Shown here in pieces: positions 5,984 through 6,005 of a stretch of 6,005 nt of DNA. A model generated the notes under the pieces. That model saw nothing but the letters and a program-made list of their open reading frames with translations, had not been told where the DNA came from and searched no databases. The position numbers and the translations under genes are program-made. Position 1 is the stretch's first letter; every line of letters starts with the position of its first letter. Source of the DNA: Acidobacteriaceae bacterium (lineage in GTDB: Bacteria; Acidobacteriota; Terriglobia; Terriglobales; Acidobacteriaceae); the NCBI GenBank assembly GCA_030042915.1, contig JASHYS010000166.1:1-6005 (forward strand). The letters run 5' to 3'.

Positions 5984-6005
5984 TCACGCATACTCACTTC
6001 CCTGG

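Overview
The window reads as a chromosomal segment of a GC-rich Gram-negative bacterium. The uptake hydrogenase, the HemY-type protoporphyrinogen oxidase and the style of the Crp/Fnr regulator would all fit Acidobacteriota. That placement is an impression from protein style only and is held with low to moderate confidence. I see no insertion sequences, CRISPR arrays, tRNA or rRNA genes, prophage genes or other mobile-element signs.

Layout. Positions 1-3152 (minus strand) hold a compact three-gene operon for a membrane-bound [NiFe] uptake hydrogenase: hyaA (small subunit, Tat-exported), then hyaB (large catalytic subunit), then hyaC/cybH (diheme cytochrome b, cut by the left edge). The gaps between these genes are 2 and 4 nt. 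Positions 3153-3389 are an intergenic regulatory region. Positions 3390-4853 (minus strand) encode hemY, which makes protoporphyrin IX for heme. Positions 4854-5164 are a divergent, gene-free control region. Positions 5165-5983 (plus strand) encode a Crp/Fnr-family transcription factor. The last 22 nt hold nothing recognisable.

How it fits together. The small subunit carries the two extra cysteines known from O2-tolerant group 1 hydrogenases (E. coli Hyd-1, Ralstonia MBH). The enzyme should therefore oxidise H2 in the periplasm under air and pass electrons through cytochrome b to quinone. HemY supplies the heme pathway that the cytochrome needs.

The most interesting signal is regulatory. Four inverted repeats of the form GTGA-N6-TCAC (one imperfect) lie in the two intergenic regions and nowhere else that I noticed: two before hyaA, one before hemY and one before the regulator gene. 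The regulator has the CRP-type recognition helix RETVTR, which in CRP reads TGTGA. Yet it lacks the Arg-Ser pair of the CRP cAMP pocket and has an N-terminal CX2CX8C cysteine cluster instead. The simplest reading is a local regulon in which a redox-type or other non-cAMP Crp/Fnr protein controls the hydrogenase operon, hemY and itself. The two hya sites are 52 bp apart centre to centre, the spacing of class III CRP-dependent promoters (-93.5 and -41.5). No wholly new system is evident; the gene families are well known, and the regulatory wiring is the part worth testing.
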